DNA of 64,000 nt from Candidatus Undinarchaeales archaeon (GTDB lineage: Archaea; SpSt-1190; JASMDC01). A model generated the notes under the pieces. That model saw only the letters and a list, made by a program, of their open reading frames with translations. It was not told the DNA's origin and searched no databases. The stretch spans positions 1 through 64,000 of the forward strand of contig JASMDC010000002.1 in the NCBI GenBank assembly GCA_030753015.1, read 5' to 3'. Of this stretch, positions 1 through 7,873 are shown piece after piece. The position numbers were made by a program, and so were the translations under genes. Position 1 is the first letter of the stretch, and the number at the start of each line of letters is the position of its first letter.

Positions 1-31
1 TTCCTGTGCTCCTTCTACCTTTCGGCTCCAT
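1..31 (-). CDS. 5' end of a truncated minus-strand gene, product unknown
   Basis: On the minus strand an ATG at position 31 follows a GGGAGGTG block that resembles a full anti-16S match. It opens a frame reading MEPKGRRSTG before the window edge. A T-rich tract on the same strand near 66-85 could be its TATA box. Only ten codons are visible, so the product cannot be named. The spacing between the Shine-Dalgarno and the ATG is very short, which lowers confidence that this is a real start. Confidence 0.25.
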   Translation of the reverse strand, partial: MEPKGRRSTG

Positions 32-185
32 CACCTCCCTTTCGGAAGGGGACTTCCCGCCGAAGTAAAAAAAGTTAAAAAGAGTAGACTGTGAGCGCAC
101 AGCCGAACTGTGTCTCCTCCGGGCGACTCTACGATAGAACTCAATTTCACGCGATAGGAACAATAAATGAGATTAAGACCAATTA

Positions 186-422
186 CTAGTCGTGTTTTAT
201 GAATTCCAATTCTGCCTTCTGCGTCTTTTTCGCGTTAATTTCTAATGCAATCTCCTTTCCACCTTCAGATAGTCCGAAGGTTACTATCCGACAAGATACG
301 GGAGAATTTCGGGTGCCGATATCGCAGAGGACTACATGAACAAACTCAGGGATGCAATACGGCTCAAACCCCTCGACGAGACGGAATGAAGCAAAGAACG
401 AACTAGGTCCCACCAAGGACAT
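186..422 (-). CDS. Small hypothetical protein
   Basis: A minus-strand frame of 78 codons starts at the ATG at 422, preceded by a purine-rich GGAGAGAGAGGGG. A longer version begins at 473. The C-terminal half (ending in LEFIKHD) has alternating hydrophobic and charged residues and looks protein-like. The N-terminal half is less convincing. Base composition is more AT-rich than in the flanking genes, and no domain is recognised. It may be a real small gene, a decayed one or chance. Confidence 0.3.
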   Translation of the reverse strand: MSLVGPSSFFASFRLVEGFEPYCIPEFVHVVLCDIGTRNSPVSCRIVTFGLSEGGKEIALEINAKKTQKAELEFIKHD

Positions 423-615
423 CCCCTCTCTCTCCCGCCCTGTAGTAATGTTACTACCACACCAGACCGGCACAACTTGTTCAAGAATCGGGAGATTCGA
501 ACCGGCGAAGCGGGTTCCGTCCGGGGCTTTATCTAAGTCTCAAGGACGCCACACACTGCGGGACTCGGTAGCAGCTATGACGTTGGCGGGAAATGGGATG
601 AATAGAACGAGTTGA
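423..615. other. Stretch without a convincing gene
   Basis: No reading frame here has a plausible start, ribosome binding site and composition. Plus-strand frames through it look like noise. A T-arm-like string (GGTTCGAATC on the minus strand, near 489-502) is not flanked by complementary stems and was not accepted as a tRNA. Confidence 0.4.
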
Positions 616-643
616 GGGGGCCGGTGAACGGCCCCCCCTTTTT
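616..643 (+). terminator. Hairpin followed by T-run
   Basis: GGGGGCCG at 616-623 pairs perfectly with CGGCCCCC at 629-636 around a five-base loop, followed by CC and five T. Read on the plus strand this has the form of an intrinsic terminator. Read on the minus strand it lies just beyond the MC1 stop codon and could form the 3' end of that mRNA, though the T-run is then on the wrong side. Which transcript it serves is not clear. Confidence 0.55.
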
Positions 644-667
644 AGTTTCGCCAGTTCAGTATCGAAC

Positions 668-934
668 TTACAGGCGCTTGATGCCCTTCTTCTTCACGTT
701 GGCCTTCTTGACCTTCGCGGGCATCCAGGAGGGTGCGTTCGGGGGCGCGTCAACGACCTTGACGTTACCGTCGAAGATGTGGATGCGCTTGGCGCCGCGC
801 TCGCGGAGCTCGATCTTCTTGAAACCGCGGGCGGCTGCCTTCAGGGCAGCAGCACGGGGCTGCTTGCCAGAGAAGACGTGGTTCGAGTCCTTACCTTTCT
901 CCTGCAGAACAAAGTACTTAACAATTCCAGCCAT
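668..934 (-). CDS. Archaeal chromatin protein MC1
   Basis: This 88-residue basic protein matches the MC1 non-histone chromosomal family, which bends and compacts archaeal DNA. Family landmarks are visible: a YFVLQ start, FSGKQPRAAALKAA at about residues 21-34, ELRERGAKRIHIF at 42-54, and the proline-rich SWMP then NVKKKGI near the C-terminus. The length is close to the roughly 93 residues of Methanosarcina MC1. The ATG at 934 is chosen because the MC1 domain begins there, GGAAGG lies about 12 bases upstream, and a TATA box lies at 968-975. The same frame stays open upstream to 1336, but the family has no such N-terminal extension. MC1 occurs in Methanosarcinales, haloarchaea and some related lineages. 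Confidence 0.93.
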   Translation of the reverse strand: MAGIVKYFVLQEKGKDSNHVFSGKQPRAAALKAAARGFKKIELRERGAKRIHIFDGNVKVVDAPPNAPSWMPAKVKKANVKKKGIKRL

Positions 935-1303
935 AATATCACACTGCCTTCCCCGATAGCGTTTTCCTTTATATTGATTTGTGAAATTGGAGCCGCGTAC
1001 GCGTGTTCTGTCCCCGATTGGGCCTTTTTTCCTCTCGCTCTCCTCGATAGATGGATCGCCGACAGCAGCTTTCCATTGATTATGGACGCTGCCTTGTCCA
1101 TGTTTGGACGGGTGTAACTGCCTGTTCTCGACATCTTGGAAGAAGGATCCCGACGATGCATCGCCTCCATCGAGGGGGGTATCCGTGTCCCGGATATCAG
1201 TTATGTCCACTCCAACATCGCTGTGCTCCCTGCCCGGGATCCCTCTGTAGACCGGTATTGGAACGAACGCCGCCATGAGGGCCAATGCAAAGAACGTGTA
1301 CAT
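935..1303 (-). other. Possible signal-peptide reading frame, open into MC1
   Basis: An ATG at 1303 follows a strong GGGAGGGG at suitable spacing and opens with a hydrophobic segment (MYTFFALALMAAFVPIP) like a signal peptide or membrane anchor. A possible TATA box (GGATAAAGTA on the minus strand) lies near 1364-1376. The frame then becomes polar and runs without a stop into the MC1 gene. Composition deteriorates after about 60 codons, and another minus frame is open across 841-1170. A small secreted protein broken by a frameshift is one reading; chance is another. Nothing else is seen in this 500-base gap. Confidence 0.28.
967..976 (-). promoter_or_regulatory. TATA box for the MC1 gene
   Basis: CAATATAAAG on the minus strand lies about 37 bases before the MC1 start. 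This predicts a leader of around a dozen bases that contains the Shine-Dalgarno. Confidence 0.6.
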
Positions 1304-1406
1304 CTTACCAAACCCCTCCCGGGCTTTTGTCACCATCGGACCGACCGAACTCGTTCTGCTCCTTGTACTTTATCCGGAGACCGTGGCCGCGTACCCCCGT
1401 GGCGTT

Positions 1407-1417
1407 CCATTTAAAAA
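1407..1417 (+). promoter_or_regulatory. TATA box for the lipoprotein gene at 1440
   Basis: CATTTAAAAAA lies about 28 bases before the ATG at 1440, so the transcript is probably leaderless. No Shine-Dalgarno precedes the ATG, which agrees. Confidence 0.6.
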
Positions 1418-1439
1418 ACGAGAGAACGTCACGGGGGCC

Positions 1440-3551
1440 ATGGGAACAACGACCCACCTTGGTATCATCGTTCTACTGATAGCACTGGCCGTCGCCCTCA
1501 TGGGATGCACCGGAGGAGATGACGCCCCTCCCGCGCCCACCGAGGCCCCCGGGCCTGCCCCTACTGAAGGGACAAAGCCAGCACCGACCGAGGTGGCGCC
1601 AGCGCCCACGAAGGAGGCACCCGCACCGACGAAGGTACCGGAGCCCGAGCCCACCGAGGTGCCCTCACCCGAGCCCACTGAAGCACCGGCCCCCTCCCCG
1701 ACCGCCAAGCCGGAAGATGGCCCCGTCCCCTACTTCCTCTTCTTCTGGGAGGCCTGGCCCGAGGAGTACAGCATCGACACCTTCGAGGAGCTCAACGAGA
1801 ACGTGGGCCCCATCTTCGACTACATCCAGGACCAGGGGTACAACATGATCCTGCTCGAGGTTCCGACCCTCGACCAGAAGTACATGTCGACCTCCTCGAT
1901 CCTCAAGGAACGGAAGTGGACGCCCATGGACGGCGACCATCTCAAGGTCATAACCGAGGAGGCCGAGCAGCGGGGTATCCCCGTCATCATCAACCTCGAG
2001 ACCATCGCGCACCGGAACCTCAATGCCCCCGGTAAGGTCGAGGTCACCACCGATCCCACAACGGGCGAGGAGATCCCCAACATGATGAGCGTGGAGGACA
2101 TGGTGACGCTCGTAGAAGAGCTGATCACCGGCTACACCATCATGGCGGTCTACTCCGAGGCGTTCGCTGACGAGTACGTCGACGCCATCCAGGCCAAGGC
2201 GAACGAGCTGGGTTCCATGTACATGCATGCCGGTGGCGTGCAGCCCAAGGGGCACGGCGCCGTCCACAACAGCTACGCCTATTCTTTCTACACACCGGAC
2301 GCCACCGAGTTCGCAGAAAGGTTCGGCGACCTCGGAGCTCATGACGTCATCCACGGCGTGGCCCGACGCCACGGCAAGCCCTCCATGATCACCGGGGCCG
2401 TTGGTTGGGGCTATCCGTTCGACATGGCCGGGTTCGAGAAGAACATATTCCTGTACAAGACCGTCCAGTACCCCGACCTTTGGGGCTACTTCCTCTTCGT
2501 CTGGACGGAAGAGCTGTACCCGCGGCTCGTGAACCCTCCCTTCAACTTCATGGAAGATATGGGCAAGGACATCCTGGAGTTCAGAAGAACGCCCGAGGAC
2601 AAGCCCGTGGCCAACCTGGTAATCGACATGCCAGGGCCCATTTCGGAGGGCCAGGTCTACCAGGCGACGGCGCGAGGCATCAGCGTTGCGGTCAACGCAC
2701 TGACCGCGAGCGGCTATGACTTTGCAGTGAGCTGGGAACCTTTGGCAGAGGCCGACCTCTACTACGTGTTCTCCACGAGCACGAAGGCCTGCTACCGGAA
2801 CTGGCGGGCCGACACCGAGTGCGGCGAGGGGACCGGTGACGAGGAGTACTGCAGGGCCTACTACCAGGCCAGCTGCGACGATCCCACAGGAGAGCCCTCG
2901 GACGAGGCGGTGGAGGCCCTGGAGGGCAAGCCGCTCCCGGTCCACGACCTCTCCCCTGCGATCACGGCACTGCTCCAGGGCGATGTGCCCGTGATCTTCC
3001 ACCAGGCCTACGCCATCCCCGACGCACCGGGCTGGAACGCGGTGATGGAGTACTTCCAGATCACCACCGATTACACGTCACTTCCCGACCTTCCTGCAAC
3101 TGTGGAGTTCGACGGGGACAAGGTCAGGTTCAAGGGGCTGCCCCCCTTCGATCTGTGCAGCATCCCGACCGCGAACGTGGGCTCGGAGGTCGTCCTCTCG
3201 GGCACTGTGGGCGGGGCCGAGCACGCGCTGCTCGTGACCAAGGACGACAAATACCTGGTCAACGGGAACAATCTCCACCTGGACATGACCTACGTCCTGG
3301 CCAACCAGCTCGAGGACACTCTCCAGGGCCCGACCTTCTCCCACATCGTCGTTGGTAAGGAGGGCTCCGCGTTCCTCGCGGCCGAGGACACGACCGTCTC
3401 CGTCAGACTCCCCGGCGCCCCCAAGAAGGCGAGGGTCGTCATCTTCGACGGGCAGGGGAAGCGTGTCCAGGACGCGACAGAGGACGTCGGCGAGGTCTTC
3501 GAGAAGGAGCTCACGCAGTACCAGCTCATGATAGTTGAGCCGGTGGCCTAG
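1440..3551 (+). CDS. Large secreted lipoprotein, putative barrel-type hydrolase
   Basis: A 703-residue protein. Residues 1-23 form a lipoprotein signal ending in the lipobox ALMGC, so it should be anchored outside the membrane. A low-complexity linker of Pro/Thr/Glu repeats (about 25-95) follows and holds the globular part away from the surface. The remainder has a pattern suggestive of a TIM-barrel glycoside-hydrolase fold: alternating strands and helices, acidic residues after strands (ILLEVPTLD, IINLETI), and Trp-rich loops (FFWEAWPEEY, YFLFVWTEELYP). A C-terminal beta-rich domain resembles those that trail such enzymes. I cannot assign a family or substrate. The frame is open further upstream, but the ATG at 1440 is supported by the signal peptide and the TATA box 28 bases before it. 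Confidence 0.75.
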   Translation: MGTTTHLGIIVLLIALAVALMGCTGGDDAPPAPTEAPGPAPTEGTKPAPTEVAPAPTKEAPAPTKVPEPEPTEVPSPEPTEAPAPSPTAKPEDGPVPYFLFFWEAWPEEYSIDTFEELNENVGPIFDYIQDQGYNMILLEVPTLDQKYMSTSSILKERKWTPMDGDHLKVITEEAEQRGIPVIINLETIAHRNLNAPGKVEVTTDPTTGEEIPNMMSVEDMVTLVEELITGYTIMAVYSEAFADEYVDAIQAKANELGSMYMHAGGVQPKGHGAVHNSYAYSFYTPDATEFAERFGDLGAHDVIHGVARRHGKPSMITGAVGWGYPFDMAGFEKNIFLYKTVQYPDLWGYFLFVWTEELYPRLVNPPFNFMEDMGKDILEFRRTPEDKPVANLVIDMPGPISEGQVYQATARGISVAVNALTASGYDFAVSWEPLAEADLYYVFSTSTKACYRNWRADTECGEGTGDEEYCRAYYQASCDDPTGEPSDEAVEALEGKPLPVHDLSPAITALLQGDVPVIFHQAYAIPDAPGWNAVMEYFQITTDYTSLPDLPATVEFDGDKVRFKGLPPFDLCSIPTANVGSEVVLSGTVGGAEHALLVTKDDKYLVNGNNLHLDMTYVLANQLEDTLQGPTFSHIVVGKEGSAFLAAEDTTVSVRLPGAPKKARVVIFDGQGKRVQDATEDVGEVFEKELTQYQLMIVEPVA

Positions 3552-3577
3552 GCCCGGGGGATCTGGGACATCCCGGC

Positions 3578-3916
3578 CTAGTCCCTCTCCTGTGCGCTTG
3601 CCGCGTAGAACGTGAACAGGGACAGGCCGCACAGGACGTAGAGAGCGTTCATCATCTCCTCTTTTACGAGCCACATCGCACCGATGCCGGTGAGCAGCCC
3701 CAGCATGTACAGCGTCAGGTGGACCAGATACCGCTCCTGCCCCTGGTCCGTCTCCTCCGCACGTTCCTTCTCCACAAGTGCCTTGTCACCAGGGGCTCTG
3801 AGCTGTCGCATGGACCCTTCCCGTCCTACAGGATAGTGGCCATTCTTTATCAAGCCACCGATGGTGCGCCCAAGGCTCTCTACCGTGAGCACATCCTTCA
3901 CGGGATCAGAGGACAT
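3578..3916 (-). CDS. Small two-helix membrane protein
   Basis: A 112-residue protein with a polar, charged N-terminal half and two predicted membrane helices at about 64-83 and 87-107, joined by a very short turn. This hairpin topology leaves both ends on the same side. The ATG at 3916 has GGGAGGT six bases upstream. The gene converges on the lipoprotein gene and diverges from the radical SAM gene at 4019, sharing a TATA region with it. No family recognised. Confidence 0.65.
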   Translation of the reverse strand: MSSDPVKDVLTVESLGRTIGGLIKNGHYPVGREGSMRQLRAPGDKALVEKERAEETDQGQERYLVHLTLYMLGLLTGIGAMWLVKEEMMNALYVLCGLSLFTFYAASAQERD

Positions 3917-3978
3917 TGTCTACCTCCCTCCCCGGGGCCCCGATCCTCACATCACGGAGGCCGGGATCGCACCCAATC

Positions 3979-3989
3979 CTTTTTTATAC
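3979..3989. promoter_or_regulatory. Shared TATA region of divergent genes
   Basis: The tract CTTTTTTATAC reads as GTATAAAAAAG on the minus strand. It sits about 68 bases before the minus gene at 3916 and about 34 bases before the plus start at 4019, so both divergent genes may use it or boxes overlapping it. Confidence 0.45.
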
Positions 3990-4018
3990 ATCAATGTCTA
4001 ATCCAGCATCGGTTGCCC

Positions 4019-5554
4019 GTGAGCGATGTAGTCCTGGTCCAGCCCCGCGCCTCACTCTTCGATGAGGTCCTTGAAGGCCACTCCCTTCCCCTCTCGATCA
4101 TGATCGCCGGCTCGGTGGTGGCCCAGGAGCGCAAGATAACCCTGATCGACCAGCGGACGTCGGACGACTGGGAGGGCGAACTACGTTCCGCCGTACGCTC
4201 GGGTCCGGTGTGCGTTGGCACGACCACCATGACGGGGATCCAGATATGGCAGGCCCTGGAGATATCCAGGACCGTCAAGGACGAGGATCCCGAGATCCCC
4301 GTGGTCTGGGGTGGCCCCCATGCGACCCTCGATCCCGCGGGGACCGTGCGACACCCCCTGGTGGACGCGGCGGTGGTGGGCGACGGTGAGCACACCCTGT
4401 GGGAGCTGGTCCGCGCGCTGGAGGACGGCCGACCGCTGTCCGCTATCAAGGGGCTCGTGTACTCGAAGGACGGTAAGGTCCATGTGAACCCCCCGCGCCC
4501 GCCATCCGCACTGGACGAGCTACCCGATCCCCCGTTCCACCTCCTGCGCGACCCGGAGAATTACATCTTTGGAAGAAGGGGGAGGCGCTGCATGAGCGTC
4601 CCCACCTCTCGTGGGTGCCCGAGGATGTGCACATTCTGCGTGTCGACCGTAGTGGGCCGCGGAATGTGGAGGGCCATGTCGGTGGTGCGTGTGCTCGACC
4701 TCGTGACCTCGATGGTGGAGCGCTTCGACCTCGGATTCGTGTGGTTCGAGGAGCAGGATTCGTTCATCGATAGAAAGCGCATCCTTGCCATCGCCCAGGG
4801 GTTCGTGGATCGTGGCCTCGACATCCAGTGGGAGGCGAACGCTCACGTCACCGAGCTGTCGCGAATGAGCGACGAGGACCTCTCTATCCTGGAGAGGGGG
4901 GGGATGAAGGACCTCATAATCGGTGTGGAATCCGGCTCCCAGCGGATTCTGGACTCTATCAACAAGGGCCTCAGTATCGAGACAGTCCATGCGCTCAACC
5001 GTCGGCTTGCATCGTATCCCTTCCATCCCCGCTACTGCGTCATGAGCGGATTCCCCGGAGAGACCGAGGAGGACCTTGCTGCGACCGTGAGCCTCATGGC
5101 CCGGGTCATCGAGGAGAACCCCCGTGCCTCGACCAACTGCCTCTATCCGGTCATCCCCTACCCGGGCACGGAGTACCTGGCCAAGGCGATGGCGCAGGGG
5201 CTCGAGCCTCCGGACTCGCTGGAGGGCTGGACCGCTTTCGACACCTACGTGGCCCTGCGCGATGGCCTCGACAGGATCCTGCCGTGGGTGACGGAGGAAC
5301 GCGCGAAGCTCCTGAGGCGACTCTACGTGATCTCCAACTTCATCGATGAGAAATCGGACATCGTGTCCAACCCCGTTCTCCGCACGCTCTCCCGCCTGTA
5401 CAGGCCAGTGGCCAGGGCCCGGTTCTTCTCCATGAACACATCCTTCATGGAGCTCGAGGACGCCCTTTACATAAAGGGACGGGAGGGCGTGTTCACGTCA
5501 CCCGCACGCGAGCCTGTCGTCGGCCCGACCATGGCCCCGGAGGATCCTCGGTAG
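4019..5554 (+). CDS. B12-binding radical SAM protein
   Basis: A 511-residue enzyme of the cobalamin-binding radical SAM class (B12-binding fold followed by a radical SAM barrel). The N-terminal Rossmann-like part begins at once (VVLVQPRASLFDE) and includes VVWGGPHATL and AAVVGDGEHTLWELV, typical of this class. The cluster motif is GCPRMCTFC (CX3CX2C) near residues 200-208, binding the [4Fe-4S] cluster that cleaves S-adenosylmethionine. ESGSQRIL and SGFPGETEED follow in their usual places. Members methylate unreactive carbons or rearrange lipid and cofactor precursors; the substrate here is unknown. The GTG at 4019 is chosen because the B12 domain starts there and a TATA region lies upstream; the frame extends further upstream but crosses the divergent gene. 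Confidence 0.88.
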   Translation: MSDVVLVQPRASLFDEVLEGHSLPLSIMIAGSVVAQERKITLIDQRTSDDWEGELRSAVRSGPVCVGTTTMTGIQIWQALEISRTVKDEDPEIPVVWGGPHATLDPAGTVRHPLVDAAVVGDGEHTLWELVRALEDGRPLSAIKGLVYSKDGKVHVNPPRPPSALDELPDPPFHLLRDPENYIFGRRGRRCMSVPTSRGCPRMCTFCVSTVVGRGMWRAMSVVRVLDLVTSMVERFDLGFVWFEEQDSFIDRKRILAIAQGFVDRGLDIQWEANAHVTELSRMSDEDLSILERGGMKDLIIGVESGSQRILDSINKGLSIETVHALNRRLASYPFHPRYCVMSGFPGETEEDLAATVSLMARVIEENPRASTNCLYPVIPYPGTEYLAKAMAQGLEPPDSLEGWTAFDTYVALRDGLDRILPWVTEERAKLLRRLYVISNFIDEKSDIVSNPVLRTLSRLYRPVARARFFSMNTSFMELEDALYIKGREGVFTSPAREPVVGPTMAPEDPR

Positions 5555-5643
5555 CGTTCCCCGGAACTTGTTGAATTATCGACCAGAACTGGAGTCCACG
5601 CCGGCACCGTCGCGTCGGGATACCCGCCCCCTCCTGTCCTCTG

Positions 5644-5945
5644 CTATCGGGGAGAGCTGGGCCCCGCACGTTCCGCGGCCTGCATGACCAGGGTCACAAC
5701 GTCGTCCCGCGTGACGCCCGGCAGCTCCACGCCCTGCTCCAGCCACCCGTCCACCGCTTTCCCCAGAGAGTCCACGTCAAGCTCGCTGCCCTTCAGGGTC
5801 TCCTCCAGCCTGGTGAGAGCACGATGAGCGTGGGAGCGTCGCCATCCCTTGCCGCCTGGGCCACGGCGTGGTAGAGGGACTGGGAGCGTAGGGCCGACAC
5901 GGATCCCGGGCGCAGGATGCGAAGGTGCGTGGTTATGTCATACAC
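5644..5945 (-). pseudogene. Remnant of a lipoate/biotin protein ligase-like gene
   Basis: The gap between the radical SAM and aconitase genes holds two minus-strand coding pieces in different frames. The upstream piece, from a GTG at 5945, has a stretch of the form LRILRPGSVSAL, SQSLYHAVAQAA, PTLIVLSP, which resembles the N-terminus of biotin/lipoate A/B ligase family proteins. It runs out of frame near 5820. At that point a second frame begins (LTRLEETLKGSELD) and reads through VELPGVTRDDVVTLV to a TAG at 5644-5646. The pieces total only about 100 residues, against roughly 230 or more in the family, so the catalytic middle seems lost by deletion. The coding character is clear; the family call is a memory-based match and less certain. 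Confidence 0.55.
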
Positions 5946-5958
5946 GCCATCTGGCAAC

Positions 5959-5967
5959 AGATTTAAA
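5959..5967 (+). promoter_or_regulatory. TATA box of the aconitase gene
   Basis: AGATTTAAA lies about 26 bases before the ATG at 5990, giving a leaderless transcript. The TTTAAA core is palindromic and could also have served the decayed divergent gene whose GTG is at 5945. Confidence 0.6.
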
Positions 5968-5989
5968 CCATCGTCGATCCGTGCGGCCC

Positions 5990-7873
5990 ATGGGATCCAC
6001 CGTAATCGAGAAGATCATCGCCACCCATGCCGGCCACTCCGTCAACGCGGGGGACGTCGTGTGGATGGACATCGACGTGCGCAGCGCCCGGGACTTCGGG
6101 GGCGCCAATGTCGTCAAGAACCTCCAGGCCAACTGTGCCGATAAACCGGTCGACGACAGGGAGCGCACCTTCTTCACCTTCGACTGCAACGCTCCGGCCA
6201 CTTCTGCCGGGTACGCGGACAACCAGCAGACCTGTCGCCTGTTCTCCCGGGAGAACGACATCAAGGTGTACGACGTCAACACCGGTGTCGGCAGCCACGT
6301 GATGCTCGAGGAGGGACTTGTGGTCCCCGGCGCCATCGTGGTGGGCACCGATTCGCACCTCAACATCATGGGCTCCGTGGGCGCCCTCGGCCAGGGGATG
6401 GGAGACGTCGATGTGGCGTTCGTGTGGTGCGCGGGCCGCACCTGGTTCACCGTCCCCGAGACCATGCGCGTCGTCCTGAAGGGCACGCCCGGTCCCGCAG
6501 CGTCCGCCAAGGACATCACCCTTGCCGTTATCAAGCGTCTTGGCTCCAAGGGGGCTCTTGGCCGCGCGGTGGAGTTCTCCGGTCCCGCCATCGACAAGCT
6601 CTCGCTCGCCGGTCGCATCACACTTGCCAGCATGGCCACCGAGATGGGGGCCATCTCTGCCTTCCTCATCCCCAACGACGAGGTCGTCAACTTCAGTCGC
6701 CGTCGCTCGGCGGCCGAGCCTGTCGTGGTCGTGCCTGACACTGACGCCGCCTACGTTGAGACCATCGAGATCGAAGTGGACGGGCTCGCACCCCAGATCG
6801 CCAGACCTGGCTCGCCCGCCGACGTGGTGGACGTGGCCGCGGTCGCCGGCGCCCACGTGGACTCGGGGCTCATCGGTTCATGCACCAACGGGCGGTTCGA
6901 GGACATGGCCACCGCGGCAGAGATCCTGCACGGGAAGCAGCTGGCCGACGGGTTCGTGCTCAAGATCGTCCCCGCCACCTCCGAGGTGTACGACAGGATG
7001 CTCGATGAGGGGCTCATCAAGGTGTTCCGCGACGCGGGCGCCCTGGTCCACAATCCCGGGTGCGGCGGATGCGCCGCTGGCCAGGCGGGCATCATCGGCG
7101 TCGGTGAGGTGCAGGTGTCAACGTCGAACCGCAATTTCCCCGGCAAGCAGGGGAAGGGTGACACGTACCTCACCAGCCCGGCCACCGTGGCGGCCACGGC
7201 GCTGGCGGGCAAGCTCACCGTCCCACAGGCGGTCAGCCTTGACGGCATCATCCCGGACGGGAAGTACGGCTGGGCCACACGGAAGGCGCCCGCACCTACG
7301 GTTCCCCGTCCCGCCGAGGCGAAGGATGGTGTGGCCGGTGCCAAGGGCGACAAGCCCACCTCCCTCAAGGGCCGCGGGTTCCCTCTGGTGTCCGGTGACG
7401 CGTTCATCGACGACATCGATACGGACATGATCTTCCACAACCGGTACCTTCACATCACCGACGTGGCGCAGATGGGCCAGTACGCCCTGGACAACCTCGA
7501 CGGGTACAAGGATTACTCCGAGCGGGCCAAGAAGGATGATATCCTCGTGGTGGGCAAGAACTTCGGCTCGGGCTCGTCCCGTGCTCAGGCGCTCGACTGC
7601 TTCGTCTCGCTGGGCGTCCAGTGCATCGTGGGCCAGTCCTTCGGCGCGATCTGGCTGCGCAACGCCATCAACAACGGCATCCCGGTGGTCATCGCACCCG
7701 AGCTTGGTACTGAATTCCTCAAGGAGGGCGACGGGCTGGAGGTGGACCTCACGACCGGTACCATCACCAACACAGCCTCTGGGAAGTCCGTCAAGGGCCA
7801 GCCGATGTTCTCGGTGCAGATGGACATCTATCAGGCAGAAGGCGTCTTCAATTACGCCGTGAAGAAGGGCTGA
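5990..7873 (+). CDS. Aconitase-type hydratase, fused large and small subunits
   Basis: A 627-residue protein that joins the two halves of the aconitase / isopropylmalate isomerase superfamily. The large-subunit part carries the three cluster ligands: Cys298 in SCTNGR, and Cys358 and Cys361 in NPGCGGCAAG. Residues near 465-627 form the swivel domain, with DTDMIFHNRYL and GKNFGSGSSRAQA, the substrate-binding serine-arginine segment. The length and order match the compact Aquifex-type aconitate hydratase rather than the 900-residue bacterial enzyme. The likely reaction is citrate to isocitrate; isopropylmalate or homoaconitate isomerisation cannot be excluded from sequence alone. The start is set by the TATA box. 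The 3' end overlaps the convergent gene by 26 bases. Confidence 0.88.
   Translation: MGSTVIEKIIATHAGHSVNAGDVVWMDIDVRSARDFGGANVVKNLQANCADKPVDDRERTFFTFDCNAPATSAGYADNQQTCRLFSRENDIKVYDVNTGVGSHVMLEEGLVVPGAIVVGTDSHLNIMGSVGALGQGMGDVDVAFVWCAGRTWFTVPETMRVVLKGTPGPAASAKDITLAVIKRLGSKGALGRAVEFSGPAIDKLSLAGRITLASMATEMGAISAFLIPNDEVVNFSRRRSAAEPVVVVPDTDAAYVETIEIEVDGLAPQIARPGSPADVVDVAAVAGAHVDSGLIGSCTNGRFEDMATAAEILHGKQLADGFVLKIVPATSEVYDRMLDEGLIKVFRDAGALVHNPGCGGCAAGQAGIIGVGEVQVSTSNRNFPGKQGKGDTYLTSPATVAATALAGKLTVPQAVSLDGIIPDGKYGWATRKAPAPTVPRPAEAKDGVAGAKGDKPTSLKGRGFPLVSGDAFIDDIDTDMIFHNRYLHITDVAQMGQYALDNLDGYKDYSERAKKDDILVVGKNFGSGSSRAQALDCFVSLGVQCIVGQSFGAIWLRNAINNGIPVVIAPELGTEFLKEGDGLEVDLTTGTITNTASGKSVKGQPMFSVQMDIYQAEGVFNYAVKKG

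Noticed and set aside
481..560. tRNA on the minus strand suggested by GGTTCGAATC
   Set aside because: The five bases on either side of the loop do not pair, and no acceptor or anticodon stem can be found.
668..1336. A 222-residue MC1 with an N-terminal extension
   Set aside because: The MC1 family begins at the internal ATG at 934, which has its own TATA box and Shine-Dalgarno.
1665..3002. 445-codon frame antisense to the lipoprotein gene
   Set aside because: It mirrors the third-position GC bias of the real gene and has no signal, promoter or domain.
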